Positions 18,693 through 29,357 of a stretch of 64,000 nucleotides of DNA are shown one piece after another; position 1 is the stretch's first letter; each line of letters starts with the position of its first letter. The notes below the pieces were generated by a model. The model made no database searches, was not told the origin of the DNA, and saw only the letters and a list, made by a program, of their open reading frames with translations. The DNA lies in contig NZ_PVNP01000204.1 of the NCBI RefSeq assembly GCF_002993365.1, positions 1-64,000 of the forward strand, in the 5' to 3' direction. Source of the DNA: Marisediminitalea alba. GTDB lineage: Bacteria > Pseudomonadota > Gammaproteobacteria > Enterobacterales > Alteromonadaceae. The position numbers and the translations under genes were made by a program.

Positions 18693-19655
18693 ATGAGTAA
18701 CCAGCTTGAATCGCTCCGTAAATTAACCACTGTAGTTGCCGATACCGGCGACATTGATGCCATTAAAAAGTATCAGCCAGTGGATGCGACCACCAACCCG
18801 TCACTACTGCTTAAAGCCGCCAGCCTGCCACAATATGCTGCGCTTATTGATGACGCAGTCAGCTGGGCCGCCAGTCAGTCTGATGATGCCGGGCAACAAC
18901 TTACCGACGCATCAGACAAGCTTGCGGTAGCTATTGGTAAAGAAATTTCTGGCAGCATTCCTGGCCGTATTTCTACCGAAGTGGATGCCCGTTTATCGTT
19001 TGATACCGAAGCCACCATCGCCAAGGCGAAGCGCCTGGTCCAACTGTATGCGGATGCCGGTATCGACAAGTCGAAAATCCTTATTAAGATTGCCTCTACC
19101 TGGGAAGGTATCAAAGCAGCAGAAGTACTGGAAAAAGAAGGCATCAACTGTAACCTGACACTGCTATTCAGCTTTGCCCAGGCTCGTGCGTGCGCAGAAG
19201 CCGGTGCGTTCCTGATCTCCCCGTTTGTTGGGCGTATTCTGGACTGGTACAAAAAAGCAACAGGTAAAGACAGCTACGCAGCTAACGAAGACCCGGGTGT
19301 AGTTTCTGTTACCAGCATCTACAATTACTACAAAGCCAATGGATATAAAACTATCGTGATGGGCGCCAGCTTCCGTAACATTGGCGAAATCCTTGAGCTG
19401 GCCGGTTGCGACCGTCTGACCATAAGCCCGCAGTTACTTGAAGAACTGGCCAATGCGCCGGGTGAAGTGGCCGCTAAACTAACCGATAACGGCGCTACTG
19501 AGCAGCCGGGTGCAGCGCTTACCGAAGCTGAGTTCCGTTGGGATATGAATGAAGATGCCATGGCAACAGAGAAGCTGGCAGAAGGTATTCGCAACTTCGC
19601 TGCCGATCAGGAAAAACTGGAAACAATGTTAAAAGACAAACTTGATAATTTGTAA
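18693..19655 (+). CDS. talB: Transaldolase
   Basis: Pentose phosphate pathway: transfers a dihydroxyacetone unit between sedoheptulose-7-phosphate and glyceraldehyde-3-phosphate. The 320 residues include the Schiff-base Lys132 in [12 protein letters not shown], the same number as in E. coli TalB, and the N-terminal DATTNPSLL and VDARLSFD motifs. It lies 66 bp before pgi on the same strand, so the two sugar-phosphate enzymes are probably co-expressed. Confidence 0.97.
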   Translation: MSNQLESLRKLTTVVADTGDIDAIKKYQPVDATTNPSLLLKAASLPQYAALIDDAVSWAASQSDDAGQQLTDASDKLAVAIGKEISGSIPGRISTEVDARLSFDTEATIAKAKRLVQLYADAGIDKSKILIKIASTWEGIKAAEVLEKEGINCNLTLLFSFAQARACAEAGAFLISPFVGRILDWYKKATGKDSYAANEDPGVVSVTSIYNYYKANGYKTIVMGASFRNIGEILELAGCDRLTISPQLLEELANAPGEVAAKLTDNGATEQPGAALTEAEFRWDMNEDAMATEKLAEGIRNFAADQEKLETMLKDKLDNL

Positions 19656-19721
19656 TACAATATTAACATTAAATTGAAATTATCAACCATCTTTACTGAT
19701 TAGTTTTTGTAGGAAATAAGT

Positions 19722-21371
19722 ATGACAACGCTCACGGAATCAGCCCAGTGGCAAACGCTTGAATCACTGGCCCAACTGGTTAAAAAAGAACATATGCGTA
19801 ACTGGTTTGCCGGTGACGAAAACCGCGCTGCCGAAATGAATGCAGAGGCCTGCGGTATTTATATCGACTTTTCCAAAAACCGGGTGACCAAAGATGTATT
19901 AAAAGCCCTGTTTGACCTGGCTGATGAGCGTGGTGTCGCCCAGCATCGCGATGCAATGTTCAACGGCGATATCATTAACAATACCGAAGGCCGTGCAGTA
20001 TTGCATACCGCGTTACGTAACTTTTCGGGTCAGTCGGTGATGGTCGACGGCGAAGATGTGATGCCGGAAGTGCTCGCCACGTTGGAGAAAATTGAGGCAT
20101 TCACGCACAGTATTCACAGCGGTGAGCACAAAGGTTATACCGGCAAAGCGATTAAACACATTGTGGCGATTGGTATCGGCGGCTCCTTCTTAGGGCCGAA
20201 GATCATGACCGAAGCCCTCAAACCCTATCAGCAGGATGCAGTAAAAGTGCATTTTGTGGCCAACGTTGATGGCTGCCACATTACTGACGTACTTGCTGAG
20301 ATGGACCATGAAGATACACTTATCGTGATGTCTTCTAAGTCTTTCTCAACGCAGGAAACTCTGCAAAATACGCTAACCGCCAAAGACTGGTTCCTTAAAC
20401 AGGGCGGTAAACAGGAAGATATCGCCAAGCACTTTGTTGCCGTATCTTCCAATGTTAAAGCCGCTACCGAGTTCGGAATTGCTGAAGAAAACATCTTCCC
20501 GATGTGGGACTGGGTAGGCGGTCGTTATTCGTTGTGGTCTGCCATCGGTCTGCCAATTTCCTTATGCCTCGGCTTTGCCAATTTTAAAGGCCTGCTGGAA
20601 GGTGCTTTTGCCATGGACGAGCACTTTAAATCGGCCCCTAATGAGCAGAACCTGCCGGTTATCCTGGCAGTGCTGGGCATTTGGTATCGCAACTTCTTTG
20701 GGGCGCAGTCTCACGTTATGTTGCCTTACTACCATTATCTGCGAGGTTTACCTGCGTATGTACAGCAACTCGACATGGAAAGTAACGGCAAGATGGTGAC
20801 ACAGGATGGCGATGCTATCGGTTACGAAACCGGACCGATCATCTGGGGTAGTGAAGGAACTAACGGTCAGCACAGTTTCCACCAGCTTATTCACCAGGGG
20901 CACGGCGTTATTCCGGCAGACTTTCTGCTGCCATTAAACGTGCCTAATCAGGACGACACCCATCACGCGATGCTGGCCTCTAACTGCTTTGGTCAGGCCC
21001 AGGCTCTGATGCAGGGCAAATCCTTTGACGACTGCTATGCAGACTTAGCCGACAAAGGGCTGGACGAAGCAGAGCGTAAACGTCTGGCTCAGCATAAAAC
21101 CATGCCGGGCAACAAACCCAGCAACACCATTTTATTTGAAAAGCTGGATCCGTTTACACTTGGCGCGCTGGTTGCAATGTATGAACATAAGGTGTTCGTA
21201 CAAGGTGTTATCTGGCAGCTTAATTCCTTTGACCAATGGGGCGTAGAATTAGGTAAAGTCCTTGGAAATCAAGTGTTAGCGGGAATTCAGGGGAATACAG
21301 AAGCAGAGACTTTTGACAGCTCAACCCAGGATCTGATTAACCGCTTTAAGCAAGCCAATGCACCAAAATAA
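19722..21371 (+). CDS. pgi: Glucose-6-phosphate isomerase
   Basis: Interconverts glucose-6-phosphate and fructose-6-phosphate. The 549 residues match the long bacterial form. Visible signatures are [16 protein letters not shown] (phosphate binding), [13 protein letters not shown], the PGI signature around [18 protein letters not shown], and the C-terminal Lys-containing [25 protein letters not shown]. It is followed by an imperfect hairpin and then a DUF3545 gene. Confidence 0.97.
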   Translation: MTTLTESAQWQTLESLAQLVKKEHMRNWFAGDENRAAEMNAEACGIYIDFSKNRVTKDVLKALFDLADERGVAQHRDAMFNGDIINNTEGRAVLHTALRNFSGQSVMVDGEDVMPEVLATLEKIEAFTHSIHSGEHKGYTGKAIKHIVAIGIGGSFLGPKIMTEALKPYQQDAVKVHFVANVDGCHITDVLAEMDHEDTLIVMSSKSFSTQETLQNTLTAKDWFLKQGGKQEDIAKHFVAVSSNVKAATEFGIAEENIFPMWDWVGGRYSLWSAIGLPISLCLGFANFKGLLEGAFAMDEHFKSAPNEQNLPVILAVLGIWYRNFFGAQSHVMLPYYHYLRGLPAYVQQLDMESNGKMVTQDGDAIGYETGPIIWGSEGTNGQHSFHQLIHQGHGVIPADFLLPLNVPNQDDTHHAMLASNCFGQAQALMQGKSFDDCYADLADKGLDEAERKRLAQHKTMPGNKPSNTILFEKLDPFTLGALVAMYEHKVFVQGVIWQLNSFDQWGVELGKVLGNQVLAGIQGNTEAETFDSSTQDLINRFKQANAPK

Positions 21372-21409
21372 ACATTACTGGTTATAATCTGAGCCAATAA
21401 TGTGCAAAA

Positions 21410-21438
21410 CAGAGGGAACCGTTCACGGGGTCCCTCTG
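21410..21438 (+). terminator. Hairpin after pgi
   Basis: An 11-bp stem (CAGAGGGAACC / GGGTCCCTCTG, one mismatch) with a 7-base loop, 38 bp after the pgi stop. There is no T-run, so it is a candidate terminator only. Confidence 0.5.
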
Positions 21439-21597
21439 TACATAAGAACACCACGGATTGTCATCGCAGCGTCATAATTTGTTAATTAAAAGTAAACAAA
21501 ACTATTTTAATCTAACGATAGCTGTGGTACAAAAATTGTCAGGGGTCAATAAAGACACACTGACAGTGTAGTTAGCGGTAATAACAAGGAGATCTCC

Positions 21598-21774
21598 GTG
21601 GATACTTCAGATCTATTTGCAATGCTTAACCTAGACGAAACTTCTACCAAAACCAAGAGTAAAAAACGAAAGTGGAGAGAAATCGAAGCAATTAAAGACC
21701 GGTATCAACTTGAAAAGGAACTCGCTGATATCGACATGAGTTTTGACATGGCTTTAGAAGAAAGCGCACGCTAA
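21598..21774 (+). CDS. DUF3545 family small protein
   Basis: A 58-residue protein that starts at GTG with AAGGAG 6 bases upstream. It is a polar, charged and probably helical protein. The core KSKKRKWREIEAIKDRY followed by LEKELADID is the DUF3545 signature, a family found in Vibrio, Shewanella and Alteromonas and of unknown function. It is flanked by hairpins on both sides, so it is likely its own transcription unit. Confidence 0.78.
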   Translation: MDTSDLFAMLNLDETSTKTKSKKRKWREIEAIKDRYQLEKELADIDMSFDMALEESAR

Positions 21775-21782
21775 GAATACAC

Positions 21783-21809
21783 AACGACCACATCAATGAT
21801 GTGGTCGTT
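21783..21809 (+). terminator. Terminator after DUF3545 gene
   Basis: A perfect 12-bp stem (AACGACCACATC / GATGTGGTCGTT) with a 3-base loop, 8 bp after the stop codon, followed by a short T-rich stretch. Confidence 0.75.
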
Positions 21810-21896
21810 TGCGTTTAGGGTGTCTGTTTTTTAAAACGGGCTACTAAGTGACTTATTAACTGGTGGCAAGTACTAATCTGCATAGAGGTTAGTATT

Positions 21897-22556
21897 TTAT
21901 AACTGCCAGTTAATGGGTGACTTGTTCTGGCTACTCAGAAGCTGGTTAGTCTGGCTGAAGTGTTTACAGCCCAAAAATCCCCGGTGTGCAGACAACGGTG
22001 ACGGGTGTGGTGCACTCAGTACATGATGTTTGCTGGTATCGATATGCATGCCTTTCTTTTGCGCGTGGCTGCCCCACAGTAAAAAGACCACACCTTGTTG
22101 ATGGCGGTTAACGGCATCAATCACAGCGTCAGTAAAGGTTTCCCAGCCCCATTTCGCATGGCTGTGGGCTTTTCCCTGCTCTACCGTTAACACGGTATTT
22201 AACAGTAAGACTCCCTGCTCCGCCCAACGGGTGAGTGTGCCATGTTTTGGTATCACAAACCCATCGATGTCGGCGGCCAGTTCTTTGTAGATATTAACCA
22301 GCGACGGCGGCGTTTTAACTCCCGGTAATACCGAAAAACACAAGCCGTGGGCCTGGTCCGGACCATGATAAGGATCCTGACCAAGGATAACCACTTTCAC
22401 GCTTTCCAGCGGTGTGAACTTAAGCGCATTAAATACGTCTTGTTGAGGCGGATAAATTACCTTACCCGCCTCACGTTCAGACTGAATGCGGGCCATCAGC
22501 CGGGTAAAGTACTCAGCCTCTTTTTGTGGCCCCAGGGCATCATGCCAGGTGGTCAT
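21897..22556 (-). CDS. ung: Uracil-DNA glycosylase
   Basis: Removes uracil from DNA as the first step of base excision repair. Starting at the ATG at 22556 gives 219 residues, the family length. The catalytic Asp61 is in GQDPYHG and His184 in [21 protein letters not shown] and [11 protein letters not shown] are further signatures. Its ATG shares one base with the thrC stop (TAATG), so translation is coupled to the threonine operon, an unusual partner. Confidence 0.96.
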   Translation of the reverse strand: MTTWHDALGPQKEAEYFTRLMARIQSEREAGKVIYPPQQDVFNALKFTPLESVKVVILGQDPYHGPDQAHGLCFSVLPGVKTPPSLVNIYKELAADIDGFVIPKHGTLTRWAEQGVLLLNTVLTVEQGKAHSHAKWGWETFTDAVIDAVNRHQQGVVFLLWGSHAQKKGMHIDTSKHHVLSAPHPSPLSAHRGFLGCKHFSQTNQLLSSQNKSPINWQL

Positions 22557-23845
22557 TACTCGCCTTTGAGTAACGCAATCATATGCGCTTTTAGAGCTTC
22601 GTAATCGGCCGGCAGCTCCGCTTCCAGGCTGTCCTGATTGGCGCAATCAGCCAGCGGCTTAGGCAGACTCAGCGGCGTACCTAAAACGTTTTCAACGGTT
22701 TCACGGAATTTGGCCGGATGCGCAGTACCTAAGAATACGCCAACTTCATCGTCATTCAGGTCGTGGCTCACCGCACGGTAAGCAATGGCGGCATGGGGCT
22801 CAGAGGTATAGCCTTCTTTGAGCAACTGACGCATAGCAAGCTGCGTATACTCTTCGTCTACAGACTCACCGCGCAGGATGGCTTTGTCAACATAACCGCG
22901 CTCTACAAGCGCTTCAATGCGTGGCCAGTTGTTAGGCTGGCTGACATCCATGGCATTAGACATGGTAGCCACAGTAGCATTAGGCGCCCATTCACCGGTT
23001 TTCAGGTAACGTGGTACGGTGTCATTCAGGTTAGTTGCTGCAATAAAGCGTTTAATGGGTAAACCCATTACCTTGGCAATCATGCCAGCGGTAAGGTTAC
23101 CAAAGTTACCACTGGGTACCGAAAAGACCGCTTTGCTGCGCTTGTCTTCAGGCAGTTGTGCTACCGCTTCAAAGTAATAACAGACCTGAGCTAACAGGCG
23201 GCTGATATTGATAGAGTTGGCAGAGTTAAGATGCAGGCCTTCGCGTACGTCAACATCATCAAAGGCGTGTTTAACCATTGCCTGACAGGCATCAAAGTCA
23301 CTCTCAATAGCAACGGTATGAATGTTATCGCCCAGGGTGGTAAACAGCTTTTGCTGCAGTGGGCTGATCTTGCCTTTGGGAAACAGGATAACCACGTTGA
23401 TGTTATCCAGCCCGTGGAAGGCATGGGCAACCGCAGCACCGGTGTCACCGGAGGTTGCAGTCAGAATGGTGATAGGTGCGCCGTCACTGATGCGAGCCAG
23501 GCACTGGGCCATAAACCGGCCGCCAAAGTCTTTAAAGGCCAGTGTGGGGCCGTGGAACAATTCCAGGCAGTAGGTTTTATCATTCACCTGCTCCACTTTG
23601 GCCGGAAAAGTAAACGCGTCTTTTACAATATCGGCAACAGTGTCTTCACCCAATTCATCGCCAATAAAAGCCGACAGGATTTTAGTGGAACGCTCCACAA
23701 ACGGCATTGCCAGCAATTCATCAATGTTGTCAAAGCTGGGGATTTCAGTAGGAAAAAATAACCCCTGATTACGTCCCAGCCCCTGCTTTACTGCCTGCGC
23801 AAATGATACCTGTTCACTTGCGTCTTTTAAATTTACCAATTGCAC
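22556..23845 (-). CDS. thrC: Threonine synthase
   Basis: A PLP enzyme converting O-phosphohomoserine to threonine. The GTG at 23845 starts the conserved N-terminus ([19 protein letters not shown]), giving 429 residues; the ORF upstream of it reads into thrB. The PLP lysine is in [25 protein letters not shown] and [13 protein letters not shown] bind the cofactor phosphate. The gap to thrB is 11 bp. Confidence 0.96.
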   Translation of the reverse strand: MQLVNLKDASEQVSFAQAVKQGLGRNQGLFFPTEIPSFDNIDELLAMPFVERSTKILSAFIGDELGEDTVADIVKDAFTFPAKVEQVNDKTYCLELFHGPTLAFKDFGGRFMAQCLARISDGAPITILTATSGDTGAAVAHAFHGLDNINVVILFPKGKISPLQQKLFTTLGDNIHTVAIESDFDACQAMVKHAFDDVDVREGLHLNSANSINISRLLAQVCYYFEAVAQLPEDKRSKAVFSVPSGNFGNLTAGMIAKVMGLPIKRFIAATNLNDTVPRYLKTGEWAPNATVATMSNAMDVSQPNNWPRIEALVERGYVDKAILRGESVDEEYTQLAMRQLLKEGYTSEPHAAIAYRAVSHDLNDDEVGVFLGTAHPAKFRETVENVLGTPLSLPKPLADCANQDSLEAELPADYEALKAHMIALLKGE

Positions 23846-23856
23846 TTTGTTATACC

Positions 23857-24813
23857 TTACTCTTGTTCCTGCTGTGATCCGGCGCCTTGCGCTGGGATAC
23901 GGCATACATGGCTGAAGCCATCTTCATTTTGAATATAGTTCTCGGTTAACCAGTTGGCTATATCATTGGCCTGGCGATAATCATCGCACACGGCAAACAC
24001 GGTTGGACCAGAACCTGAAATCCCAAACGCCAGCGCGCCATTGGCCATGCTGTAATCCCGGGCTTCATCAAACACCGGCAATAACGACTTACGGTAGGGC
24101 TCAGCAATCACATCCTGCATCACGCTCGCAGCCATGGAAAAATCATCGTTGTACAGCGCGTGTACAAAGATACCTAGCTGACGGCCAAAGGTGAGTGTGT
24201 CTTTAAGCGGCACTGCATTGGGCAGGATATTACGCGCTGCAGAAGTGGATACGCTGATACCCGAATAGCACACTACCCAGTACCAGCTTTTCACTACCGG
24301 CAGCGATACGGTAACGTTATCTTCCTGCCCGGTCATCAACGTCATACCGCCCAGATAACACGGTGCAACATTATCGTAATGGATACTGCCGCTGATTTGC
24401 CCTTCAAGCTCACCCATCATTTTCAGCAGGGTGGTTTTATCAAACGGACGCTCAAAATGTTCGTTCAAACCATGAAACGCCGCCACAATCGAACTGGCAC
24501 TAGAGCCCAGACCACTGCCGATGGGCAGCGATTTGAGCAAAGTAATGTGTACCGGTGTAGTGGCCAGATTCCTGGCCTGCATGGCTTTCACAAAAAAGTG
24601 ATAGCAGTCGGTAACGATATTCTCATCGGCATTGGCCGGCAGTTTGTGCGCAAAGACACCGGCAACAGTAAGTCCGTACTCGTCTGCATCACTGATAATG
24701 ACTTCGTCACCCAGTAAGCTACCATCCAATGGTTGTAAGGCTGCGCCCAGAACATCAAAGCCGAGGCTGATATTGCCTATTGATGCGGGTGCGTAAGCTC
24801 TGGTTGTTTTCAT
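23857..24813 (-). CDS. thrB: Homoserine kinase
   Basis: GHMP-family kinase that phosphorylates homoserine. The 318 residues carry the ATP-binding SLPIGSGLGSSASSIVAA and the C-terminal FGISGSGPTVFAV. It is the second gene of the thrABC operon, 22 bp after thrA. The start MKTTRAYAPASIGNISLGFDVLG is the usual N-terminus. Confidence 0.96.
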   Translation of the reverse strand: MKTTRAYAPASIGNISLGFDVLGAALQPLDGSLLGDEVIISDADEYGLTVAGVFAHKLPANADENIVTDCYHFFVKAMQARNLATTPVHITLLKSLPIGSGLGSSASSIVAAFHGLNEHFERPFDKTTLLKMMGELEGQISGSIHYDNVAPCYLGGMTLMTGQEDNVTVSLPVVKSWYWVVCYSGISVSTSAARNILPNAVPLKDTLTFGRQLGIFVHALYNDDFSMAASVMQDVIAEPYRKSLLPVFDEARDYSMANGALAFGISGSGPTVFAVCDDYRQANDIANWLTENYIQNEDGFSHVCRIPAQGAGSQQEQE

Positions 24814-24835
24814 TTTTACTAATCTCTAAAACCGG

Positions 24836-27301
24836 TTAATACGCGTTTTGTTTCCATGGCATGGTACGAAGAATATCTGCAAACACGCCTGCAGCAGTTA
24901 CCGTAGCGCCAGCACCGTAGCCGCGGATAACATAAGGAATAGGCGTATAATAATCACTATGGATTGCCAACGCGTTTTCACCATCTTTCACTGCTGCCAA
25001 TGGGTGTGAGCCTGGTACCGCCTGAATGGTGACTTTACATTTATCACCTTCAATCGAGCCAATGTAACGTAATACTTTACCCTCCGCCGCGGCACTTTCA
25101 ACCCGCTTGGCAAAGTCAGCATCAAGCCCGGGCAACTGTTCCATAAAGCTGGCCACATCGCAGTCTTCGGCAAACCCTTCCGGCAGCACTGATTCAATCT
25201 CAATGTCGCTGAGTTCCAGTTCTAAATCGGCTTCGCGGGCCATAATTAACAGTTTACGGGCCACATCCATACCGCTTAAGTCGTCGCGTGGATCGGGCTC
25301 AGTAAAGCCGTTTTCTTTGGCAGTGGCGGTAGCCTGAGATAAGGTCAAGCCTTCTTCCAGCTTACCAAAGACGTAGGATAAACTGCCCGACAGAATCCCC
25401 TCAAAGCGGTGCAGTACGTCACCGGCAATAAACAGTTTCTGCAGGTTATCAATTACCGGCAAACCAGCACCCACCGTGGTTTCATACAGATACTGGCGGT
25501 TAGTATTTAAAGCGGTTTTACGCAGCTTTTTGTAATAGTCAAGGCTGTCTGTATTGGCCTTTTTATTCGGTGTGACTACATGGAAGCCATTTTCCATCAT
25601 GTCGACATACTGACTGGCAATGGCTGCATTACTGGTACAGTCGACAATCACCGGATTCACCAGCGCATTGCTGTTCACAAAATCATGCAAACGCTCAACA
25701 GAGAACGCATCGGCGGATTCATTTAACTGGGCTTTCCAGTCGCTGTTAACATCCACACCTTGACTGCTGAGCAGCAACTTACGGCTGTTGGCGATGCCAT
25801 ATACACGAAGCTGAATGTTGCGCGCCAGTAAGGTAGGTTGCTGCTTGGCAATCTGCCCCAGCAACTCTGCGCCTACTACACCACAACCAACCAGGAATAC
25901 ATCGATAGTATGCAGGTCTGAGAAGAAGTTCTGGTGAATCACCTTAACCGCTTTCTTGGCACGCTTGGCTTCGATGACCGTTGAAATAGAGCGCTCAGAA
26001 GATCCCTGGGCAATGGCAATATTATTCACCCGCGCCTGGGATAACGCATTAAAGAAGCGTGCTGCCAGCCCTTTGGTATGACGCATGCCATCACCTACCA
26101 GGGTCACAATGGCTAGTTCGTGGCGCACTTCAATGGGATCCAGTAACTGGTTTTGCAGTTCCAGGGCAAAGGCATCTTCGAGCAGATTCTGTGCACGCAG
26201 TGCATCTTTGCTGGAAATACAGAAGCTGATGGAATATTCAGAGCTCGACTGGGTAATAAGACTGATAGAGATATGCGCGTTAGACATTACCTCAAACACC
26301 CGGCTTGCCATGCCAACCATGCCTTTCATACCCGGACCGGCCACATTAAACATAGAGATGTCATCAAGCTGAGAAATCCCTTTTACGCTGGTCCAGGTGG
26401 TGCTCGCCTCATTGCTGATAAGCGTACCCGGTGCGCTGGGGTTTAAGGTGTTTTTAATTAAGCAGGGAATATGATGCTGGGCGATTGGGCCAATTGTTTT
26501 AGGATGCAGTACCTTGGCACCAAAGTAAGACAGCTCCATGGCTTCCTGATAAGTTAGCTTATCAAGTAATACCGCGCCCTCAACCTGATTCGGGTCGGCA
26601 TTGTAAACGCCATCCACATCGGTCCAGATTTCACAACATTCAGCGTCAATACAAGCGGCCAGTACAGCGGCAGAATAGTCAGAGCCATTGCGACCCAGAG
26701 TCACCTTCTCGCCTTCTTCATTGGCGGCCACAAATCCTGGCATAATGATCAACTGGCTGCCATCGGTAACCACTTCACTGAAATTGGCTTTGCTCAGCGA
26801 CACATCCGCAATGCTATCGAGGTAATCACCCTCGGCTAATACATATTTAACCGGATCAAGGACCTGGTTACTGATCCCTTTCGCCGCCAAAATGCCGCTA
26901 AACAAATTAACGCTGATGTATTCGCCCAGACTCATGATGCTGGCGGTTACGGCATCCGGAGAACGCCCTAATAGCGCGATACCTTGTAACTGCTTTTTCA
27001 GTCCGGCTAACTGAGTAGTGATAAAATCGTTGATGGTGGCAACATCAAAACCGGCAACCTGTTCGCTGAGTTCAGCAGCGATGCCCAGCACTTTGTCATT
27101 TAATTCGCCAAACAGAGCCTCGTAGTCTTCGCCCGCCGCAGCTTGTTCGCAAAGCGCACCAAGAGCGTTAGTGACGCCTTTCGGGGCCGATAATACTACC
27201 GCAGCTCCATTGGCCTGGTGGATCGTCATGCTAATCTCGGTCACTCGCAAATAACGTTGCGCATCGGCCAGAGATGAACCACCAAACTTTAAGACTTTCA
27301 T
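24836..27301 (-). CDS. thrA: Bifunctional aspartokinase I / homoserine dehydrogenase I
   Basis: Carries out the first and third steps of threonine synthesis from aspartate. In 821 residues the order is aspartokinase ([28 protein letters not shown]), paired ACT regulatory domains (about residues 310-460), and homoserine dehydrogenase ([45 protein letters not shown]). The 821 length matches E. coli ThrA (820). Threonine feedback through the ACT domains is known for the family. An attenuator and leader peptide lie directly upstream. Confidence 0.97.
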   Translation of the reverse strand: MKVLKFGGSSLADAQRYLRVTEISMTIHQANGAAVVLSAPKGVTNALGALCEQAAAGEDYEALFGELNDKVLGIAAELSEQVAGFDVATINDFITTQLAGLKKQLQGIALLGRSPDAVTASIMSLGEYISVNLFSGILAAKGISNQVLDPVKYVLAEGDYLDSIADVSLSKANFSEVVTDGSQLIIMPGFVAANEEGEKVTLGRNGSDYSAAVLAACIDAECCEIWTDVDGVYNADPNQVEGAVLLDKLTYQEAMELSYFGAKVLHPKTIGPIAQHHIPCLIKNTLNPSAPGTLISNEASTTWTSVKGISQLDDISMFNVAGPGMKGMVGMASRVFEVMSNAHISISLITQSSSEYSISFCISSKDALRAQNLLEDAFALELQNQLLDPIEVRHELAIVTLVGDGMRHTKGLAARFFNALSQARVNNIAIAQGSSERSISTVIEAKRAKKAVKVIHQNFFSDLHTIDVFLVGCGVVGAELLGQIAKQQPTLLARNIQLRVYGIANSRKLLLSSQGVDVNSDWKAQLNESADAFSVERLHDFVNSNALVNPVIVDCTSNAAIASQYVDMMENGFHVVTPNKKANTDSLDYYKKLRKTALNTNRQYLYETTVGAGLPVIDNLQKLFIAGDVLHRFEGILSGSLSYVFGKLEEGLTLSQATATAKENGFTEPDPRDDLSGMDVARKLLIMAREADLELELSDIEIESVLPEGFAEDCDVASFMEQLPGLDADFAKRVESAAAEGKVLRYIGSIEGDKCKVTIQAVPGSHPLAAVKDGENALAIHSDYYTPIPYVIRGYGAGATVTAAGVFADILRTMPWKQNAY

Positions 27302-27354
27302 TGAATGCTCCTTGACTGCATCGTGTTTTGGGCATTGCCCATTTTCTTTACCGC

Positions 27355-27384
27355 AAAAAAAAACCCGCTCTTGTGAGGGCGGGC
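27355..27384 (-). terminator. thr operon attenuator (intrinsic terminator)
   Basis: On the minus strand the stem CCCGC / GCGGG, extended by TC/GA with a small bulge, is followed by nine U. It lies 26 bases after the thrL stop and 53 bases before thrA. Its 5' arm (positions 27375-27382) is perfectly complementary over 8 bases to positions 27422-27429 inside thrL, which gives a ready antiterminator. Confidence 0.92.
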
Positions 27385-27410
27385 TTTCGTTGTCTGTTTG
27401 CTTACGCGCA

Positions 27411-27476
27411 CTAGCCAGCGACCGCCCTCGTTGAGGTGGTAATAATCATGCCGGTGGTGCTCATAATCGTCTTCAT
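27411..27476 (-). CDS. thrL: thr operon leader peptide
   Basis: A 21-residue leader rich in Thr and Ile: [12 protein letters not shown] then TTSTRAVAG, i.e. five Thr and three Ile within the first 14 residues. Both amino acids are products of the pathway. When charged tRNA-Thr or tRNA-Ile is scarce, the ribosome stalls and frees the region that pairs with the terminator 5' arm. No strong Shine-Dalgarno is visible before the ATG. Confidence 0.92.
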   Translation of the reverse strand: MKTIMSTTGMIITTSTRAVAG

Positions 27477-27491
27477 GTGGTCAATTTGCCG

Positions 27492-27511
27492 TATAGACGT
27501 CTATATGTCAA
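27492..27511 (-). promoter_or_regulatory. thr promoter region with TTGACA box and 14-bp palindrome
   Basis: A consensus TTGACA (27511-27506) is followed immediately by the perfect palindrome TATAGACGTCTATA (27505-27492). The expected -10 position 17 bases on is poor (CAAATT), so either the palindrome halves serve as -10 or this is an operator. The thrL ATG is only 15 bases away. Confidence 0.45.
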
Positions 27512-27630
27512 CAGCCATTTGCACAATTTTAGACCGTTCCCTGACCTTTTTGCGGCGGGAATCTTTATTTTGGGCGCGCATAATATCACGAGAGTACGCC
27601 TCACTTCTACACCCACAACCCGCCTTTATG

Positions 27631-27900
27631 CTACTGGTCTACCGTGCTCTCCTGCATCATCTGCCGGGCACTGGATAAAGGGAGCGGTTTATTCGGGGTT
27701 GCCGTCACGCGCTCATCATCGGCGCGCCACTCAAAATCGGCATAATACTGCTTGCGATACGCTGTTGGTGTAACGCCACAGTACGTTTTTGAACGCTGCC
27801 AGCATAGCTCTGTGCTCGGCATGACTTACCTGCACCATAGCCAGATAATCCGAAGGGCTGTAGCCGCTGACTTTTCTATATATGCGGGAAAAGTGGAAAT
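27631..27900 (-). pseudogene. AraC/GlxA-family regulator remnant
   Basis: Two pieces of a C-terminal AraC-type helix-turn-helix domain lie in different frames. The first (from about 27897) reads SYFHFSRIYRKVSGYSPSDY then LAMVQVSHAE. The second reads RSKTYCGVTPTAYRKQYY and runs to a TAG at 27631. Between them the second helix-turn-helix helix is missing and the frame shifts, so the domain has an internal deletion. No start or N-terminal domain is present upstream. It is a decayed gene. Confidence 0.7.
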
Positions 27901-28117
27901 AACTTAGAACAGCCCCTTAGGCTTAGTTCGCGGCGGTAAGCGGCACAGCCAGGTTGTTATGATACCCACCTCAAACCAGAGTATGTTTCTCACAATCCCC
28001 TGCGCGTAGCATGACTGCGCCAGTTTCTGACCGACCCGAAACAGCCTGTGAACCGCCCCTGCCTATCCGAATAAGCTAGCAAACCAACATCTATCATTGC
28101 ACCCTATGGTAAAATGC

Positions 28118-28144
28118 AAAAAGCCGCTGTAATGAGCGGCTTTT
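28118..28144. terminator. Terminator for the PepSY gene
   Basis: A stem AAAAGCCGCT / AGCGGCTTTT with a 6-base loop (GTAATG), with A-run and T-run on either side; it lies 23 bp past the stop of the minus-strand PepSY gene. About 200 bp to its left (27900-28100) I see nothing recognisable. Confidence 0.85.
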
Positions 28145-28167
28145 GTGGTTCTGGTGGCCTGGCAGAA

Positions 28168-28686
28168 TTAGCTACTGAACAACACCATCAGTACGGCAAA
28201 CACAAAACCTACACCGGCTATTTTAAGCCCGTTTTTAAACGGTAATGCGCGCGGGATAAACATCAGGAAAGCCGACACCACGAAAAACAGCAGCGCAATA
28301 CCAAAGGCAATGTTCATAAAAAATAACGGGCTGTTAGTTGTTGCCTTGTGCAGCTTAACCATTTTATTGAGCGGGAACGGATAATCCTTGCTCGTTACGC
28401 GGGCTTCACCGGTTTGTTTGTTGTATTCGCCCTGGGGAAAAACAATTTTACCGTCTGTTTCCTGTTCTACTTTAAACCCACGCATGCGCAGTTGTTCGCC
28501 AAGCCCTTTACCGTTTAAGCCTGCTTCTAACTGACGATGAGAGGTTTGTTCAAACTTCAGAAAGTCGGTGGAGCGAAAAATCAGTAACACGCCACTAAGC
28601 GCATAAACCGCCATGATGCCGGCCAGAAAAAAACCAATCCAACGGTGATACTGTCTGAAACTATTATGAAATTTGGGCGACGCCAT
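28168..28686 (-). CDS. PepSY-associated TM helix protein
   Basis: A 172-residue membrane protein. The first segment follows FHNSFRQYHRWIGFFLAGIM, the classic start of PepSY_TM proteins, and two more hydrophobic segments close the C-terminus. The middle part (GKIVFPQGEYNKQTGEARV) resembles a PepSY domain. Such proteins are often tied to iron or siderophore reduction, but no such genes are adjacent. AGAGGA lies 4-5 bases before the ATG. Confidence 0.8.
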   Translation of the reverse strand: MASPKFHNSFRQYHRWIGFFLAGIMAVYALSGVLLIFRSTDFLKFEQTSHRQLEAGLNGKGLGEQLRMRGFKVEQETDGKIVFPQGEYNKQTGEARVTSKDYPFPLNKMVKLHKATTNSPLFFMNIAFGIALLFFVVSAFLMFIPRALPFKNGLKIAGVGFVFAVLMVLFSS

Positions 28687-28824
28687 GGGGTCCTCTTTAA
28701 AACTCGTAATGCGGCAGAAATCTTGCCTGGGATTATTGAACAGGCGCTATTCTGCCGAAAATTCCATGTGGAATACAGCGAATTAACCTTTCTTAACGCT
28801 GAACCCAAAATCGCTGACGATGGA

Positions 28825-29208
28825 TTATTCACACAACCAGTTAATGGCTTCGCGACTTTCGTTAAAATAATTGATTTCGCCGCTGATAAACCAACTGCCG
28901 ATACTGGCCATCAATGCCTGCCATTCGGCATTGCCAACAATAGCAATTTTGCTGAATTCACTGCCATGGCGTAATCCTATTTTAAAATCATCCCAGGCGG
29001 CCCACAGTTCCCAGCCCTTAAATTCGGTAGCATCAAAGAGCATTCGAACCTGCGGTGATTCAATCGTCTCGAGCGCGCCTTCCAGCAAAGGCATGAACGC
29101 TTTGTAATCCTCGTGGGTTAACTTACCTACTGCTTTCATCGACACATACAGAGTGTTGTCAAACCGTTCTATACCAATAGCAATACCATGAGTAACCTGG
29201 GCAGCCAT
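28825..29208 (-). CDS. STAS/SEC14 (SpoIIAA-like) family protein
   Basis: A 127-residue cytoplasmic protein of the SpoIIAA-like family (PF11964 type). Signatures are LTHEDYKAFMPLLEGAL, VRMLFDATEFKGWELWAAW and the C-terminal FNESREAINWLCE. Its function is unknown; the fold suggests lipid or nucleotide binding. GGAGG lies about 5 bases before the ATG. It is divergent from aceK. Confidence 0.82.
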   Translation of the reverse strand: MAAQVTHGIAIGIERFDNTLYVSMKAVGKLTHEDYKAFMPLLEGALETIESPQVRMLFDATEFKGWELWAAWDDFKIGLRHGSEFSKIAIVGNAEWQALMASIGSWFISGEINYFNESREAINWLCE

Positions 29209-29357
29209 AACGCCTCCTTATACTTTAGTTTCAGGCACAGTTTACTGTAGCGCACTACTATTCATGCTGATTTATATCAACATAACGCAGCGGGGCGTAC
29301 CGAATCAGGGCCTGCCTGTGCTATGTTCTGTTCATTGAGTTCAGGCGGATACCCACA

